A DNA stretch of 64,000 nucleotides from Terriglobales bacterium (GTDB lineage: Bacteria; Acidobacteriota; Terriglobia; Terriglobales; Acidobacteriaceae): the NCBI GenBank assembly GCA_035573675.1, contig DATMAB010000027.1, positions 1-64,000 on the forward strand. Direction: 5' to 3'. The notes below the pieces were generated by a model, which was given only the letters and a program-made list of their open reading frames with translations, did not search any database and had not been told where the DNA came from. Every line of letters begins with the position of its first letter. Position 1 is the first letter of the stretch. Position numbers and translations under genes: made by a program. This document shows positions 1-8,785 of the stretch, piece after piece.

Positions 1-164
1 AGACTGCTGTGCGGCCGTTGCTCGTTGTACTCCTTCCGCCAGGCCGCGATCTTCCGCCGCGCCTCGAACAGGTTCTGGAACCAGCTTAGGCGCAAGCACT
101 CTTCCCGCAGGCGTCCGTGGAAGCTCTCCACCCGCGCGTTCCGAGCCAAGCGGCGAATCGGCGC
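1..164 (-). pseudogene. IS3-family transposase (integrase core) C-terminal fragment, runs off the left edge
   Basis: On the minus strand an open frame reads RNARVESFHGRLREECL followed by WFQNLFEARRKIAAWRKEYN and EQRPHSS. This is the C-terminal end of the rve integrase core of IS3-type OrfB transposases; the Glu in NARVESF corresponds to the third catalytic acidic residue. Homology stops at about position 143: the residues before it do not match the usual family sequence, and a stop codon lies at about 165. The gene is therefore cut off on its N-terminal side within the window, and its C-terminus continues beyond base 1. It is most likely a dead remnant. Whether the element is intact on the other side cannot be seen. 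Confidence 0.75.
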
Positions 165-330
165 AAGTTACCAAAGTGATGCGGCCTGTGGAAAAAGTTG
201 CAGGCCTGCTGCTGCCGTTTTTGCCGAGCGTTGCGCGCAAGGCGCTTTGACGTCCGCAAAAAGCGCCTGTTAGACTAACTTTCTTGAGTTTCCTCCATTG
301 TGAGTCACTGAAGCATCCCCAAGGACATTC

Positions 331-1044
331 GTGCCCGGGTACACACGACATCAACTGAAGCAAGACAAGTTTGCCGAAGCGGCGGCGGAGACGCTGCACT
401 GGACGGTGGTGCATCGCAAGACCATCGTCACCGCCTCGGGCATTGCCGGCGTGGTTCTGGCCGCGGTGCTGGGAGGCTGGCTCTACCTGCGCCACCAGGA
501 CGGCAAGGCCTCGGAAGAACTGGGCGCGGCGGTGCGCACGCTTACGGCCCCGCTGGGCGCTCCTGATCCCAACGCGCCCGGCATCCAGACTTTCCCGACG
601 GCCAAAGAGCGGGCGCAGGCGGCGCAGAAGAAGTTCCGCGAGATCGCGGAGAAATACCGTTTCACCAAGACGGCCGAGATCGCGCACTACCTGGCGGGGG
701 TGACGGCGGGGGAGCTGGGCGACGTGGCCACGGCGGAGCAGGAGCTGGCCAAGGTGGCGGGCTCGCGCAACAAGGACCTGGCGCCGCTGGCGAAGCTGGC
801 GATGGCGGCCATGTATCACGGCCAGGGCCGCGACGCCGACGCCATCAAAATCTACAAGGAACTCATCGACCATCCGACGCCGGCCGTGCCCAAGACCCTG
901 GTGCAGCTCGAGCTGGCGGCCCTCTACGAGGAGAGCCAGCCAGCGGAAGCGGTGCGGCTCTACCAGCAGATCAAGATTGAGGACCCGAACGGGCCGGCGG
1001 GGCAGATTGCGTCTTCGCGGTTGGAATTGGTGATGCAGCCGTAG
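331..1044 (+). CDS. Membrane-anchored tetratricopeptide repeat protein (YfgM-like)
   Basis: 237 residues with a GTG start. A short cytoplasmic N-terminus is followed by one membrane segment (about residues 34-53, IVTASGIAGVVLAAVLGGWL). The rest is helical with repeats that look like degenerate TPRs: an A-x-Y-x-A pattern in HYLAGVTAGELGD, then AMAAMYHGQGRDADAIKIY and LAALYEESQPAEAVRLYQQ. This one-TM-plus-TPR plan is that of YfgM and related periplasmic scaffold proteins that associate with chaperones or the Sec translocon; here only the architecture supports this. The gene stands alone between the transposase remnant and a convergent aldo/keto reductase. Its exact role is unknown. Confidence 0.75.
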   Translation: MPGYTRHQLKQDKFAEAAAETLHWTVVHRKTIVTASGIAGVVLAAVLGGWLYLRHQDGKASEELGAAVRTLTAPLGAPDPNAPGIQTFPTAKERAQAAQKKFREIAEKYRFTKTAEIAHYLAGVTAGELGDVATAEQELAKVAGSRNKDLAPLAKLAMAAMYHGQGRDADAIKIYKELIDHPTPAVPKTLVQLELAALYEESQPAEAVRLYQQIKIEDPNGPAGQIASSRLELVMQP

Positions 1045-1135
1045 GGTTTTTGTACCGCCCCTCCGGGGCTCGCGTGCCCCTCGCCCTCGTCAACCCAGCG
1101 CTGCGCGGGCTCACACAAATTCCGCCCTTTCGGGC

Positions 1136-2266
1136 TTATTCGGCTTCCTCGCGGAAGAGGCTTTTCCACGTTTCGGCGGAAAGCGGCGGGTGGATCGCCA
1201 CCTGCAGGTTGGCGGCGACGTGCTCCGGGGCGCTCATGCCGATGAGCGCGGTGAGGAGGCCGGGGGCGGAGCGCGCGAACTGCAGGGCGGCGTGGGTGTC
1301 TTCGGTCGCGCCCAGGCTCTGAACCAGCGACGCCGGCAGGCCGGCGGTGAGCTGTCCCTGATGCAGGGAGGCGCTGCCCACCACGGCCACGCCGAGTTGC
1401 TGCGCCAGCTCCAGCAGGGAGAGCGACCTCTCGCCGTCGCGCTGGTTGCGAAAGGCCCAGGCCTCGATCATGGCCAGGTTGAACGGCATCTGGACGAAGC
1501 GGAAGTGATGGGCGTCGCCGGCGACTTCGCGGGCGATGGCCACCGTCTCGGCCAAACTCATGCTGCCGTGCTCGGCGGGCGGCAGGCGGAAGGCGTTCCA
1601 GGTGGCGCAACCGTAGTAGCGGATGCTGCCGGCACGCACGGCGTCCTCGAGCATGGTGAAGGCGTCCTTCAGCCGCTGGCGGAAGGTGGAGCGATCGACG
1701 GCGCTGAGTTGCGTTTCCGGGTTGTGCAGGTAGAAGACGTCGAGGGTGGCCAGGCCGAGGTTGCGGCGGCTGCGTTCGAGCTGGTCGGCGAGATACGTGG
1801 GCGCCATGCAGTGCATGCCGCCGGCGATATCGGAGACGCGGAAGACGCCCCGGTCCAGGTATTCGCGCACGAAGTAGGCGCGCGGGTCGGCAGGCATCTC
1901 GGCGTCGAAAGGCAGGTAGCCGGCCTTGGTGCAGACGACGACTTCGTCGCGCTGCAGGCGCTCCTCCGCCACCAGCCTGGCCAGCGCCGCGCCCAGATTG
2001 CGCTCCGAACGCTGGTGGCGGTAGTTGATGGCGGTATCCAGCAGGTTGATGCCGGAGCCCAGAGCGTGCTCGGCGGATTCCGTGTAACGGCGGTCGGTGG
2101 CGGCATCGGGCTCGCCCAGGTAGGTGCCGAGGCCGAGGGAGGAGACCCAGAGTTCTCCGGCTCCGGGAACCGCATCCGCACGGCGGAAATGCGCGGCGTC
2201 TCTCAGGTTCGGGAAACGGTCGCGATAGCGGGCGGTTCCATCCAGGGTAGCGTAGCCGGGGAGCAC
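1136..2266 (-). CDS. Aldo/keto reductase family oxidoreductase
   Basis: 376 residues, GTG start. It would reduce or oxidise a carbonyl/alcohol substrate with NAD(P)H; the substrate cannot be deduced. The family's catalytic tetrad is visible: Asp77 in LLDTAINYRHQ, Tyr82 in the same stretch, Lys114 in VCTKAGYL, and His181 in FYLHNPE. The N-terminal 40 residues precede the first barrel strand (WVSSLGLGTYLG), somewhat longer than in short AKRs. The C-terminal part contains the usual SASLHQGQL and LIGMSAPEHVAANL segments. No neighbour in the same direction, so probably monocistronic. Its antisense strand carries a long open frame fused in frame to the pilin gene; that is a shadow. Confidence 0.88.
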   Translation of the reverse strand: MLPGYATLDGTARYRDRFPNLRDAAHFRRADAVPGAGELWVSSLGLGTYLGEPDAATDRRYTESAEHALGSGINLLDTAINYRHQRSERNLGAALARLVAEERLQRDEVVVCTKAGYLPFDAEMPADPRAYFVREYLDRGVFRVSDIAGGMHCMAPTYLADQLERSRRNLGLATLDVFYLHNPETQLSAVDRSTFRQRLKDAFTMLEDAVRAGSIRYYGCATWNAFRLPPAEHGSMSLAETVAIAREVAGDAHHFRFVQMPFNLAMIEAWAFRNQRDGERSLSLLELAQQLGVAVVGSASLHQGQLTAGLPASLVQSLGATEDTHAALQFARSAPGLLTALIGMSAPEHVAANLQVAIHPPLSAETWKSLFREEAE

Positions 2267-2367
2267 AGCCCGAGTGTATCAGCCGCAGCGCGGACGGTTA
2301 CCCAAGGCTGGCTGACCGGTGACCGCCGGACATGTCCCGACGGACATGGAGAGGCAAGGTTTCCTTG

Positions 2368-2395
2368 TTGCCGGGCGAGCCAGGTGTGCTATATT
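2368..2395 (+). promoter_or_regulatory. Possible sigma70-type promoter upstream of the pilin gene
   Basis: TTGCCG (2368-2373) and TATATT (2390-2395) are separated by 16 bases. They would give a leader of about 160 bases before the pilin ATG at 2564. No sigma54 box (TGGCAC-N5-TTGCA) was seen, although many pilin genes use one. The call rests on hexamer resemblance only. Confidence 0.3.
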
Positions 2396-2563
2396 CAAGC
2401 CCTCCCTGAGCATCGCTGCATCTCTGCCCGTGAGGGGGATAGGGGTGAGTCGATCGAGCCAGCGCTGCGGTCGATGCGAACGCCGCCGATGTTCCCAAGT
2501 TCAGGTCGTACCCTCCCCAGGTGTCGCCGAAAACCGGTCCCATGGGACTTGAACGGGCGAACT

Positions 2564-3046
2564 ATGCGAAAAGAACACGGGTTTTCGTTGATTGAGCTGC
2601 TGATCGTGGTAGCCATCATTCTGATTATCGCGGCCATCGCCATCCCCAACCTGCTGCGCTCGCGTATTTCCGCCAACGAAGCTTCGGCGGTGGCCTCCAT
2701 TCGGGGCATCAACACGGCGCAGACCACCTACTCCATCAATTACCCGTCCATCGGCTATGCCGATACGCTGACCAAGCTGTCGCTCCCCCCACCGGGCACA
2801 CCGGTGAGCCCGAACGCCGCCGGGCTGCTGGACTGGGTGCTGGGCTGCGCCGCGCAGCCCTGCCGCAAGAGCGGCTACGACTTCGAGATCATCAACGTGA
2901 GCGGAACCCCGGCCTACACCTACGACGTGACCGGCCGGCCGGCGGCGCCGGGCCAGACCGGAGTGCGCGGCTTCTGCTCCAACCAGTTGACGGTCATCAC
3001 CTTCGACCCCAGCGGCGGCACGACCTGCACCGCCACCATTCAGTAG
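2564..3046 (+). CDS. pilA: Type IV pilin-like protein (prepilin)
   Basis: 160 residues starting with MRKEHGFSLIELLIVVAII. The short basic leader ending in Gly, then Phe, and Glu at +5 of the mature protein are the class III prepilin signal cut and N-methylated by PilD; the following 20 hydrophobic residues form the assembly helix. After the helix come NEASAVASIRGINTAQTTY, typical of PilA/PilE major pilins and type II secretion pseudopilins. The globular part has four Cys (in GCAAQPC, GFCSN and GTTCT), enough for two disulfides. The ATG at 2564 lies inside a much longer open frame that is antisense to the reductase; the leader peptide fixes the start. A hairpin terminator follows at 3121. Pilus type or pseudopilin role cannot be decided here. 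Confidence 0.9.
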   Translation: MRKEHGFSLIELLIVVAIILIIAAIAIPNLLRSRISANEASAVASIRGINTAQTTYSINYPSIGYADTLTKLSLPPPGTPVSPNAAGLLDWVLGCAAQPCRKSGYDFEIINVSGTPAYTYDVTGRPAAPGQTGVRGFCSNQLTVITFDPSGGTTCTATIQ

Positions 3047-3120
3047 AGCGCATACGCACGCTGCGGTTGACACTGCGCGACGCGGGCCTTTATTCTTAAA
3101 ATCTGCCCTGCCTGGAACAG

Positions 3121-3147
3121 GCCCTCCGGCGGTCCTGGAGGGCTTTT
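3121..3147 (+). terminator. Rho-independent terminator after the pilin gene
   Basis: GCCCTCC (3121-3127) pairs with GGAGGGC (3137-3143) around a 9-base loop and is followed by TTTT. It lies 75 bases after the pilin stop and just before the DUF177 gene, so it separates the pilin from the rpmF operon. Confidence 0.7.
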
Positions 3148-3165
3148 CAGCGACTGGATTCCAAC

Positions 3166-3714
3166 ATGCTCATCCGCATTGCAGACTTGGAAGTCCGGGA
3201 ACTCGTGTTTCAGGAGGGGTTCCAGCCGGGCGCCATCGATCTGGGGCCTGAACTGGCCCAGCAGGGAGTACTGGAGACCTCCGGGCGCGCGGAACTGGTG
3301 GAGGAGCACCAGGGCCGGCAGGCTCCCATCCAGGACATCCGCGTCGTGGGCCAGTACGCGGCGCGCATCGGAGCGCACTGTGCCCGCTGCCTGGAGCCGG
3401 TGGAACACCGGCTGCAAGGCAGCTTCGACCTGCTGTACCGGCCCACGGGGTCGGACTTCCGGGCTCCGGAAGTCTCCATCAGCGAAGCCGAGACCGAGAT
3501 CGGCTACTACCGGGGCGAGGGCTTGCTGCTGGAAGACGTGCTGCGGGAGCAGATCCTGCTGGCGCTGCCGGCGCGCTCCACGTGCTCGGACGGCTGCAAG
3601 GGGCTGTGCCCGCGCTGCGGGCGCAACCTGAACCTGGAACGCTGCGCCTGCCCGGAGCCTCCGCCGGATGCGCGCTGGGCGGCGCTGGAGGAGATCCGGC
3701 GCAAGCTGGAGTAG
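3166..3714 (+). CDS. DUF177 (YceD) family protein
   Basis: 182 residues. YceD/DUF177 proteins are encoded next to rpmF in most bacteria and have been linked to 23S rRNA accumulation and large-subunit assembly. The family signature here is the central HCARCLEPV segment and a Cys-rich C-terminal zinc knuckle-like stretch, CSDGCKGLCPRCGRNLN followed by RCAC. The gene is directly upstream of rpmF with a 47-base gap, the conserved order. Transcription of DUF177, rpmF, plsX and fabD together is likely because all are on the plus strand with short gaps and no terminator between them. Confidence 0.85.
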   Translation: MLIRIADLEVRELVFQEGFQPGAIDLGPELAQQGVLETSGRAELVEEHQGRQAPIQDIRVVGQYAARIGAHCARCLEPVEHRLQGSFDLLYRPTGSDFRAPEVSISEAETEIGYYRGEGLLLEDVLREQILLALPARSTCSDGCKGLCPRCGRNLNLERCACPEPPPDARWAALEEIRRKLE

Positions 3715-3761
3715 ATTGCTGAGACCGGGAGCTGCGGCTCCCACGAACCGAGGGTTCTGCC

Positions 3762-3944
3762 ATGGCCAATCCGAAACGGCGGCATTCCAAGTCGCGCTCC
3801 AGCAAGCGGCGCGCGCACGACTTTCTGCACGCGCACTCGCTCTCCGAGTGTCCCAACTGCCACGAGCGCAAGCTGCCCCATCGCGCCTGTCCCAAGTGCG
3901 GCTATTACAAGGGCCGCGAAGTGCTCGAGATCAAAGGCGAGTAG
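3762..3944 (+). CDS. rpmF: 50S ribosomal protein L32
   Basis: 60 residues, the usual length. It starts MANPKRRHSKSRSSKRRAH and carries the zinc-ribbon form of L32: CPNC (about residues 31-34) and CPKC (about 44-47). L32 is a component of the large ribosomal subunit near the peptidyl transferase centre. Because the four cysteines are kept, this is the zinc-dependent C+ type; nothing in the window encodes a zinc-free paralogue. It sits between DUF177 and plsX, the classic arrangement that couples ribosome and lipid synthesis. Confidence 0.97.
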   Translation: MANPKRRHSKSRSSKRRAHDFLHAHSLSECPNCHERKLPHRACPKCGYYKGREVLEIKGE

Positions 3945-3965
3945 GGTCTCTGCTGACCACCCGCG

Positions 3966-4991
3966 ATGCCGACGGTCATAGCCGTAGATGCGATGGGCTC
4001 GGACCGGGCGCCCAAGCCGGAAGTGGAAGGCGCCATCCTTGCCGTGCGCGAATATGACGTGCGTGTGCTGCTGGTAGGCCAGGAAGAGCGCCTGCGCGCC
4101 GAACTCTCTCTGCACCCGGCGGCGGGACGAATGCCCATCGAGGTGGTGCATGCCTCCGAGGTCATCTCCATGGACGAGAAGGCCTGGAAGGCGGTGCGCG
4201 GCAAGCGCGATACCTCCATGCGCGTAGGATTGCGCCTGGTGCGTGACGGCAAGGCCGCCGGCTTCGTCACCGCCGGCAACACCGGCGCCGCCATGGCACT
4301 GGCCAAGGTGGTGCTGGGCGCGCTGCCGGGCGTGGATCGTCCCGCCCTGGCGGGTGCATTCCCCACCGAGAAAGGCCACGCCGCGCTGCTGCTCGACGTG
4401 GGCGCCAACGTCGATTCCAAGCCCCACAACCTGGCCCAGTTCGCCATCATGGGCGAGATCTACGCGCGGGTGATCTTCGGCGTGCGCCGGCCCCGCGTCG
4501 GCTTGCTCTCCATCGGCGAAGAAGAAGTCAAGGGCAACGAGCTCACGCGCGAAACGCTGCCTCTGCTCAAGCAGCTTCCGCTGCACTTTGTGGGCAACGT
4601 CGAAGGACGTGACCTGTTCCGCGGCACGGTGGACGTCATGGTCTGCGACGGCTTCACCGGCAACGTGGCGCTGAAGATCTCCGAGGGCGTAGGACAGATG
4701 GTGCGCAGCATGCTGCGCGAGTCGCTGGAGTCCACGATTGCGTCGAAGGTCGGTTACCTGCTCTCGCGCCGCGCCTTCGAGGACTTCCGCCGGCGGCTCG
4801 ACCACGCCGAGTACGGCGGCGCGCCCCTGCTGGGCGTGAAAGGCGCCTGCATCATCACCCACGGCTCGTCCAACAACAACGCCATCAAGAACGCCATCCG
4901 CGTGGCGGCGGAGTTCGTCAGCGGCGGCGTCAATGCTCGCATCGAACGCGAGATCGCGGCGATGGCGGGCAAGGCCGCGGTGACACATTGA
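3966..4991 (+). CDS. plsX: Phosphate acyltransferase PlsX
   Basis: 341 residues. PlsX converts acyl-ACP to acyl-phosphate, the acyl donor for PlsY in phosphatidic acid synthesis; it is a peripheral membrane enzyme. Recognised by the start [15 protein letters not shown], the motif [24 protein letters not shown] and the C-terminal [19 protein letters not shown]. The start codon is 21 bases after the rpmF stop. fabD follows about 100 bases later. fabH, often between them in other bacteria, is absent from this cluster. Confidence 0.96.
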   Translation: MPTVIAVDAMGSDRAPKPEVEGAILAVREYDVRVLLVGQEERLRAELSLHPAAGRMPIEVVHASEVISMDEKAWKAVRGKRDTSMRVGLRLVRDGKAAGFVTAGNTGAAMALAKVVLGALPGVDRPALAGAFPTEKGHAALLLDVGANVDSKPHNLAQFAIMGEIYARVIFGVRRPRVGLLSIGEEEVKGNELTRETLPLLKQLPLHFVGNVEGRDLFRGTVDVMVCDGFTGNVALKISEGVGQMVRSMLRESLESTIASKVGYLLSRRAFEDFRRRLDHAEYGGAPLLGVKGACIITHGSSNNNAIKNAIRVAAEFVSGGVNARIEREIAAMAGKAAVTH

Positions 4992-4995
4992 CGAA

Positions 4996-5088
4996 TTGCC
5001 GGAGTTTCGAATTGTCGCATCTGAAGGGCACGTCCTGGGGCGTTTTCAATTCGGCAATTCTGCAATTCCCCAATCCACGAGGGACACT
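4996..5088 (+). repeat. AATTGC-type degenerate repeat between plsX and fabD
   Basis: The gap holds repeated AATTGCC/AATTGTC/GGCAATTC units in both orientations (gaattgccgg, gaattgtcgc, tcggcaattc, tgcaattccc). Similar sequence recurs at 62685-62716 and, as AATTGG/AATTACC units, at 6520-6618. It is not translated if fabD starts at 5092, which is why the longer upstream open frame is not taken as coding. Confidence 0.55.
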
Positions 5089-5091
5089 GAT

Positions 5092-6033
5092 TTGAACCGG
5101 CGCATCGCCTTCCTCTTCCCCGGCCAGGGCTCGCAGCAGGCAGGCATGGGCAAAGACCTGGCCGAACGATATCCCGTGGCTCGACGCACGTTCGCGGAGG
5201 CCGACGACGCCCTGGGCTACGCGCTCTCCACGCTCTGCTGGGAGGGTCCGGAGGAAAAGCTGCGCATGACGGAGGTCACGCAGCCGGCCATCCTTACCGT
5301 CTCGGTTGCGGCGCTTCGCGTGCTGGCCGAGAAGGGCGTGCGCCCGGCGCTGGTCGCCGGGCACAGCCTGGGGGAGTACTCGGCGCACGTCGCCGCCGGG
5401 ACGTTCTCCTTCGCGGACGCGGTGCGCACGGTGCGCAATCGCGGCCGCTACATGCAGGAGGCCGTGCCCGCCGGCAAGGGCGCTATGGCGGCCGTTCTGG
5501 GGATGCCGCTTGCGGCGCTGCAACAGGTCTGCGAGGAGGCCGCGCACGGCGAAGTCGTCTCGCCGGCCAACATCAACTCCCCGGAGCAGATTGTGATCTC
5601 CGGGGAAAAAGGTGCGGTGGAGCGCGCGGCCGAACTGGCCAGGCAACGCGGCGCCAAGCGCGCGGTCATGCTGCCCGTCTCCGCTCCCTTCCATTGTGCG
5701 CTCATGCAGCCGGCCCAGGACCGCCTGGCCGCTGACCTGAGGGCGCTGCACTTTTCTACCCCCGCCGTTCCAGTGGTGAACAACGTGGACGCCGCACTGA
5801 CAACTTCGTCGGAAGCTGCGCGCGACACGCTCATCCGCCAGGTCACCGGGACCGTGCGTTGGGTGGGATGTATCGAGGCGCTGCGCGGCGCGGGCGCAGA
5901 ACTCTACGTGGAAGTCGGTCCCGGCAAGGTGCTCACCGGCCTGCTGCGCCAGATCGATCGGGCGCTCGCGTGCGTCAACGTCGAGGACGAAGCGTCGCTG
6001 GGGAAGGCTCTGGAAAAACTTCCGTCGGCCTGA
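5092..6033 (+). CDS. fabD: Malonyl-CoA:ACP transacylase
   Basis: 313 residues from a TTG start. FabD loads malonyl groups onto acyl carrier protein for fatty acid synthesis. The N-terminal FLFPGQGSQQAGMG, the nucleophile elbow GHSLGEYS (Ser92) and the catalytic His201 in SAPFHCALM are all in place; VNNVDA and VEVGPGKVLTGL close the family pattern. The open frame continues upstream to 4996 but that stretch is the AATTGC repeat; a GAGGGA sequence 7-8 bases before TTG 5092 and the typical family length (about 310) favour this start. It is the last gene of the rpmF-plsX cluster. Confidence 0.95.
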   Translation: MNRRIAFLFPGQGSQQAGMGKDLAERYPVARRTFAEADDALGYALSTLCWEGPEEKLRMTEVTQPAILTVSVAALRVLAEKGVRPALVAGHSLGEYSAHVAAGTFSFADAVRTVRNRGRYMQEAVPAGKGAMAAVLGMPLAALQQVCEEAAHGEVVSPANINSPEQIVISGEKGAVERAAELARQRGAKRAVMLPVSAPFHCALMQPAQDRLAADLRALHFSTPAVPVVNNVDAALTTSSEAARDTLIRQVTGTVRWVGCIEALRGAGAELYVEVGPGKVLTGLLRQIDRALACVNVEDEASLGKALEKLPSA

Positions 6034-6049
6034 TCCGCGACGAACAGTC

Positions 6050-6493
6050 CTAGAACGGCGAGAAGGTCAGGCTCTTGTCCTTCTTCTCCACCCAGATGCG
6101 GGCCTTGGCGCCCACACGTTCGTTCACTGTGACCTCGACCACCACGCCGGTGCCGCCGCGCGGGCTGTCCGAGCCTTCGATGCGGAAGCTCCGGACCAGG
6201 CCCCATTCCCCGCCGGGACCCCAGTCGCGGTAGAAATCCTCGTAGGGATAGCTGGCGTGGCGGTCCGGGTGCTGTTTCCACTCCGGGTCGGCCAGCCAGA
6301 TGCCGTACGCGGTCTCGTAATCGCGCTGCTGGAGTGCCGTCATGAAGCGTGCGACCACGCGCTCCTCCGGCCAATTGCGGTAACTGTAGGCCACCGCCGC
6401 CAGTACGCCCACCAGCACCACGCCGCCCAGCGCCGCGAGCGCGCGCCGGCGTTCCCGCCGCGGGTCGTACTCGGGAGCGTTGAGCAGGGACAT
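6050..6493 (-). CDS. Hypothetical single-pass membrane protein
   Basis: 147 residues. An Arg-rich N-terminus (RRERRRA) precedes one membrane helix (about 19-37, LAALGGVVLVGVLAAVAYS). The outer part begins ERVVARFMTALQQRDYETAYGIW, which resembles the first helix pair of NTF2/DUF4878-like domains, followed by strands ending VVVEVTVNERVGAKARIWVEK. Such small membrane-anchored NTF2-like proteins are common in Acidobacteriota and have no known function. It converges on fabD with a 16-base gap. The NTF2 relation is an inference from pattern. Confidence 0.7.
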   Translation of the reverse strand: MSLLNAPEYDPRRERRRALAALGGVVLVGVLAAVAYSYRNWPEERVVARFMTALQQRDYETAYGIWLADPEWKQHPDRHASYPYEDFYRDWGPGGEWGLVRSFRIEGSDSPRGGTGVVVEVTVNERVGAKARIWVEKKDKSLTFSPF

Positions 6494-6519
6494 GGCAGAG
6501 GATATGGTACCGGGAGAAT

Positions 6520-6618
6520 CGGGTAACTTGGTAATTGGTTAATTGGTAATTGAGCCGTTCTCTCCTCCCGGACACGCAGCGATCAATTACCCAATTACCA
6601 AACAACTCAATTACCCAA
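6520..6618. repeat. AATTGG/AATTACC degenerate inverted repeat
   Basis: Units such as GGTAATTGGTTAATTGG on the left and CAATTACCCAATTACC on the right face each other around a short spacer containing cctcccgg. The stretch fills the gap between the permease gene and the small membrane protein gene. It belongs to the set of simple-unit repeats seen in most gaps of this window. Confidence 0.6.
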
Positions 6619-6621
6619 TCC

Positions 6622-7734
6622 TCACAGCGTTCTCTTGAACAGCAGCACGGCTCCCGTGGTCATGATGAGAGTGAAAACGATCAGGAAGGCCAGGTCTCCC
6701 CAGATGGCCGCGAAGCCGGCCTCCTTCAGCAGCACGGATTTGAAGCCATGCACGGCGTAGGTGAACGGGTCGATCCAGGCGATGGCCTTCAGCCATCCCG
6801 GGAATGAATGGATGGGGTAGATGGCGCCCGAGGGAAAGAACAGCAGCGTGTTCAGAATGCCGAAGGTGGCGCGCGGTACCAGCGGATCCTCCACCCGGGC
6901 CATGAAGCAGAACATCATGGAAATGAAGGCGAACGAAGTGGATGCGATCAGGACCAGCAGCCAGAACATGGTCGCAGGCCGGAAGGCGGTGCCCACGCCC
7001 GCCAGCAGCGAGCCCAGGATGGTGAGCACCACGCCCGCAATGATGGCCTTCACCGCCCCCGCCAGGTTGAAGCCGAACACCAGTTCGAGCTTGGAGATGG
7101 GGGTGACCAGGTAGCCCTCGTGCACACCGCGGGCCTTGTCGTCGATATAGAGGATGCCGCCGCCGATCATCACGCTCACGAACATGGCCAGCGTGATGGA
7201 GCCCGGCAGCAGATATTTCATGTATTCCATGTACGGATAGAGTTCGACCAGTTCCAGCGTGATGCGGCCCACCAGGCGCGACTCGACCTCGGGCTGGTTC
7301 AGCGCCGCGACCAGCTCCTGCAGCTTCTCCGAGACCGCGCCGGACATGAAGTTATCGGTGTTGTCCACCACCAGCGCCACCCGCGGACGGTTCTGCTCGT
7401 ACACGCGGCGGGAATATTGAGGTGGAATGATGACCGCAGCTTCCACCTTGCCGTTGCGCACGTCCTCCACCGCCTGCCGCTCGTCGCTGTAATAGACAGG
7501 GGTGAAGGTTTTCGCGGTGGCGCGGACCGAATCGAAGGCCTCGCGGATCTTCACCGCCTGCGGTCCGCCGTCCTCGTCTACCACCGCCACCCGGGCGCCC
7601 ACTACCTTTCCGCCGAATGCGTTCCCCAGCACGATGAGCTGGATGAGCGGGAACACCATGGCCACCATCATGAGCGCGGGCGAACGGATGAACTTGCGCA
7701 GGTCGCGCTCCACCAGGGCCAGGACGCGGTTCAT
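6622..7734 (-). CDS. ABC-2 type transporter permease (multidrug/YhiH type)
   Basis: 370 residues. One membrane helix near the N-terminus (about 20-38, LMMVAMVFPLIQLIVLG) is followed by an extracytoplasmic domain of about 130 residues (VAVVDEDGG to about residue 170) and five or so helices in the C-terminal half, including YMEYMKYLLPGSITLAMFVSVMIGGG. This is the ABC2_membrane_3 plan of YbhS/YbhR-like exporters. It is encoded 13 bases after the ATPase gene and would form the membrane half of that transporter. It closes the TetR-HlyD-ABC operon. The exported compound is unknown; drug or lipophilic toxin is typical for the family. Confidence 0.9.
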   Translation of the reverse strand: MNRVLALVERDLRKFIRSPALMMVAMVFPLIQLIVLGNAFGGKVVGARVAVVDEDGGPQAVKIREAFDSVRATAKTFTPVYYSDERQAVEDVRNGKVEAAVIIPPQYSRRVYEQNRPRVALVVDNTDNFMSGAVSEKLQELVAALNQPEVESRLVGRITLELVELYPYMEYMKYLLPGSITLAMFVSVMIGGGILYIDDKARGVHEGYLVTPISKLELVFGFNLAGAVKAIIAGVVLTILGSLLAGVGTAFRPATMFWLLVLIASTSFAFISMMFCFMARVEDPLVPRATFGILNTLLFFPSGAIYPIHSFPGWLKAIAWIDPFTYAVHGFKSVLLKEAGFAAIWGDLAFLIVFTLIMTTGAVLLFKRTL

Positions 7735-7747
7735 GGCATCGGCCTCC

Positions 7748-8785
7748 TCACCGGAAGATGGCTCCCGTGTAGGCGTAGGCCTTCACGGCCTCGTCGCGCA
7801 GCTGGCGGCCGGTGTAATGGACGAAGACGTCGTCGAGCGTGGTGTGCTGCACGGAAAGCGATTTCACCTCCACGCCCTCGGCCAGGGCCACGCTCACCAG
7901 TTCGGTCGTGGTCAGCGAGCCTTCGTCGGAATGGATGCGGAAGAAGCCGCCGCCCTCATGATGCACCGAGTGCACCTTGCCCAGCTTTTCCAGGCGCTGC
8001 TCGAAGCCGGCCGGCACGTGGCTGAACTGCACCTCGATGACGTCGGAGCCGGGTACGCTCTCCTTCAGACCTTGCGGCGTATCCAGTGCGACCAGCTTGC
8101 CGTGATCCACGATGGCGATGCGGTCGCACAGCCGGTCGGCTTCGTCCATGTAGTGGGTGGTGAGCAGCACCGTGAGCTGCTGCTCTTCCTTGATGCGGGT
8201 GATCATCTCCCAGACAGCTACACGTGAAACCGGGTCGAGGCCGGTGGTGGGCTCGTCGAGGAAGAAGATCTTGGGGCGATGGACCAGGCCGCGCGCGATC
8301 TCCAGCCGCCGCCGCATGCCGCCGGAAAGATTCTTAGCGGCATGGTGGCGCCACTTGGTGAGGTCCACCAGTTCCAGCAGCTCGTCGATCGAACGCCGGC
8401 GCTCCTCGGCGGGCACGCCGTAGAGCTTGGCGTAGATGCTCAGATTTTCTTCCACTGTGAGGTCGATGTCGCTGGTGGAGGCCTGCGGGATGACGCCGAT
8501 GAGGCGCCGCGCCTGGTTGGCGTTCTTGCGAACGTCGTACCCGCCCACCCGCGCCGTGCCGGAGGTGATAGGCAGCAGCGTGGTCATCATGCGGATCAGG
8601 GTGGATTTCCCGGCCCCATTCGGGCCCAGCAGACCAAAAATCTCTCCCTGGCCCACGGAGAACGTCACGCCATCCACGGCGGCGAAGTCGCCGAACTTCT
8701 TGACGATGTTTTCCACCTCGATGGCGGGCGTCCGCTGGGCCTGGCCATTGGGCTTGCCGTTGCGCGGTTTGACGAAGGTGTTCAT
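7748..8785 (-). CDS. ABC transporter ATP-binding protein
   Basis: 345 residues. Walker A GPNGAGKST (residues 54-62), signature LSGGMRRRLEIARGL, Walker B FFLDEPTTGLDP and the switch His in LLTTHYMDEAD are present. The C-terminal 90 residues after the nucleotide-binding domain look like the DUF4162 extension of DrrA-type drug exporters. The start overlaps the last 4 bases of the HlyD gene, so the two are probably translationally coupled. It energises the neighbouring ABC-2 permease; together with the HlyD-type protein it resembles the YbhG-YbhF-YbhS-R exporter system, here with one permease instead of two. Confidence 0.94.
   Translation of the reverse strand: MNTFVKPRNGKPNGQAQRTPAIEVENIVKKFGDFAAVDGVTFSVGQGEIFGLLGPNGAGKSTLIRMMTTLLPITSGTARVGGYDVRKNANQARRLIGVIPQASTSDIDLTVEENLSIYAKLYGVPAEERRRSIDELLELVDLTKWRHHAAKNLSGGMRRRLEIARGLVHRPKIFFLDEPTTGLDPVSRVAVWEMITRIKEEQQLTVLLTTHYMDEADRLCDRIAIVDHGKLVALDTPQGLKESVPGSDVIEVQFSHVPAGFEQRLEKLGKVHSVHHEGGGFFRIHSDEGSLTTTELVSVALAEGVEVKSLSVQHTTLDDVFVHYTGRQLRDEAVKAYAYTGAIFR

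Noticed and set aside
1190-2563. Long plus-strand open frame continuous with the pilin gene
   Set aside because: It is antisense to the aldo/keto reductase, whose catalytic residues are clear; the translated sequence is Gly/Ala/Val-rich without family motifs. Only the pilin part from 2564 is real.
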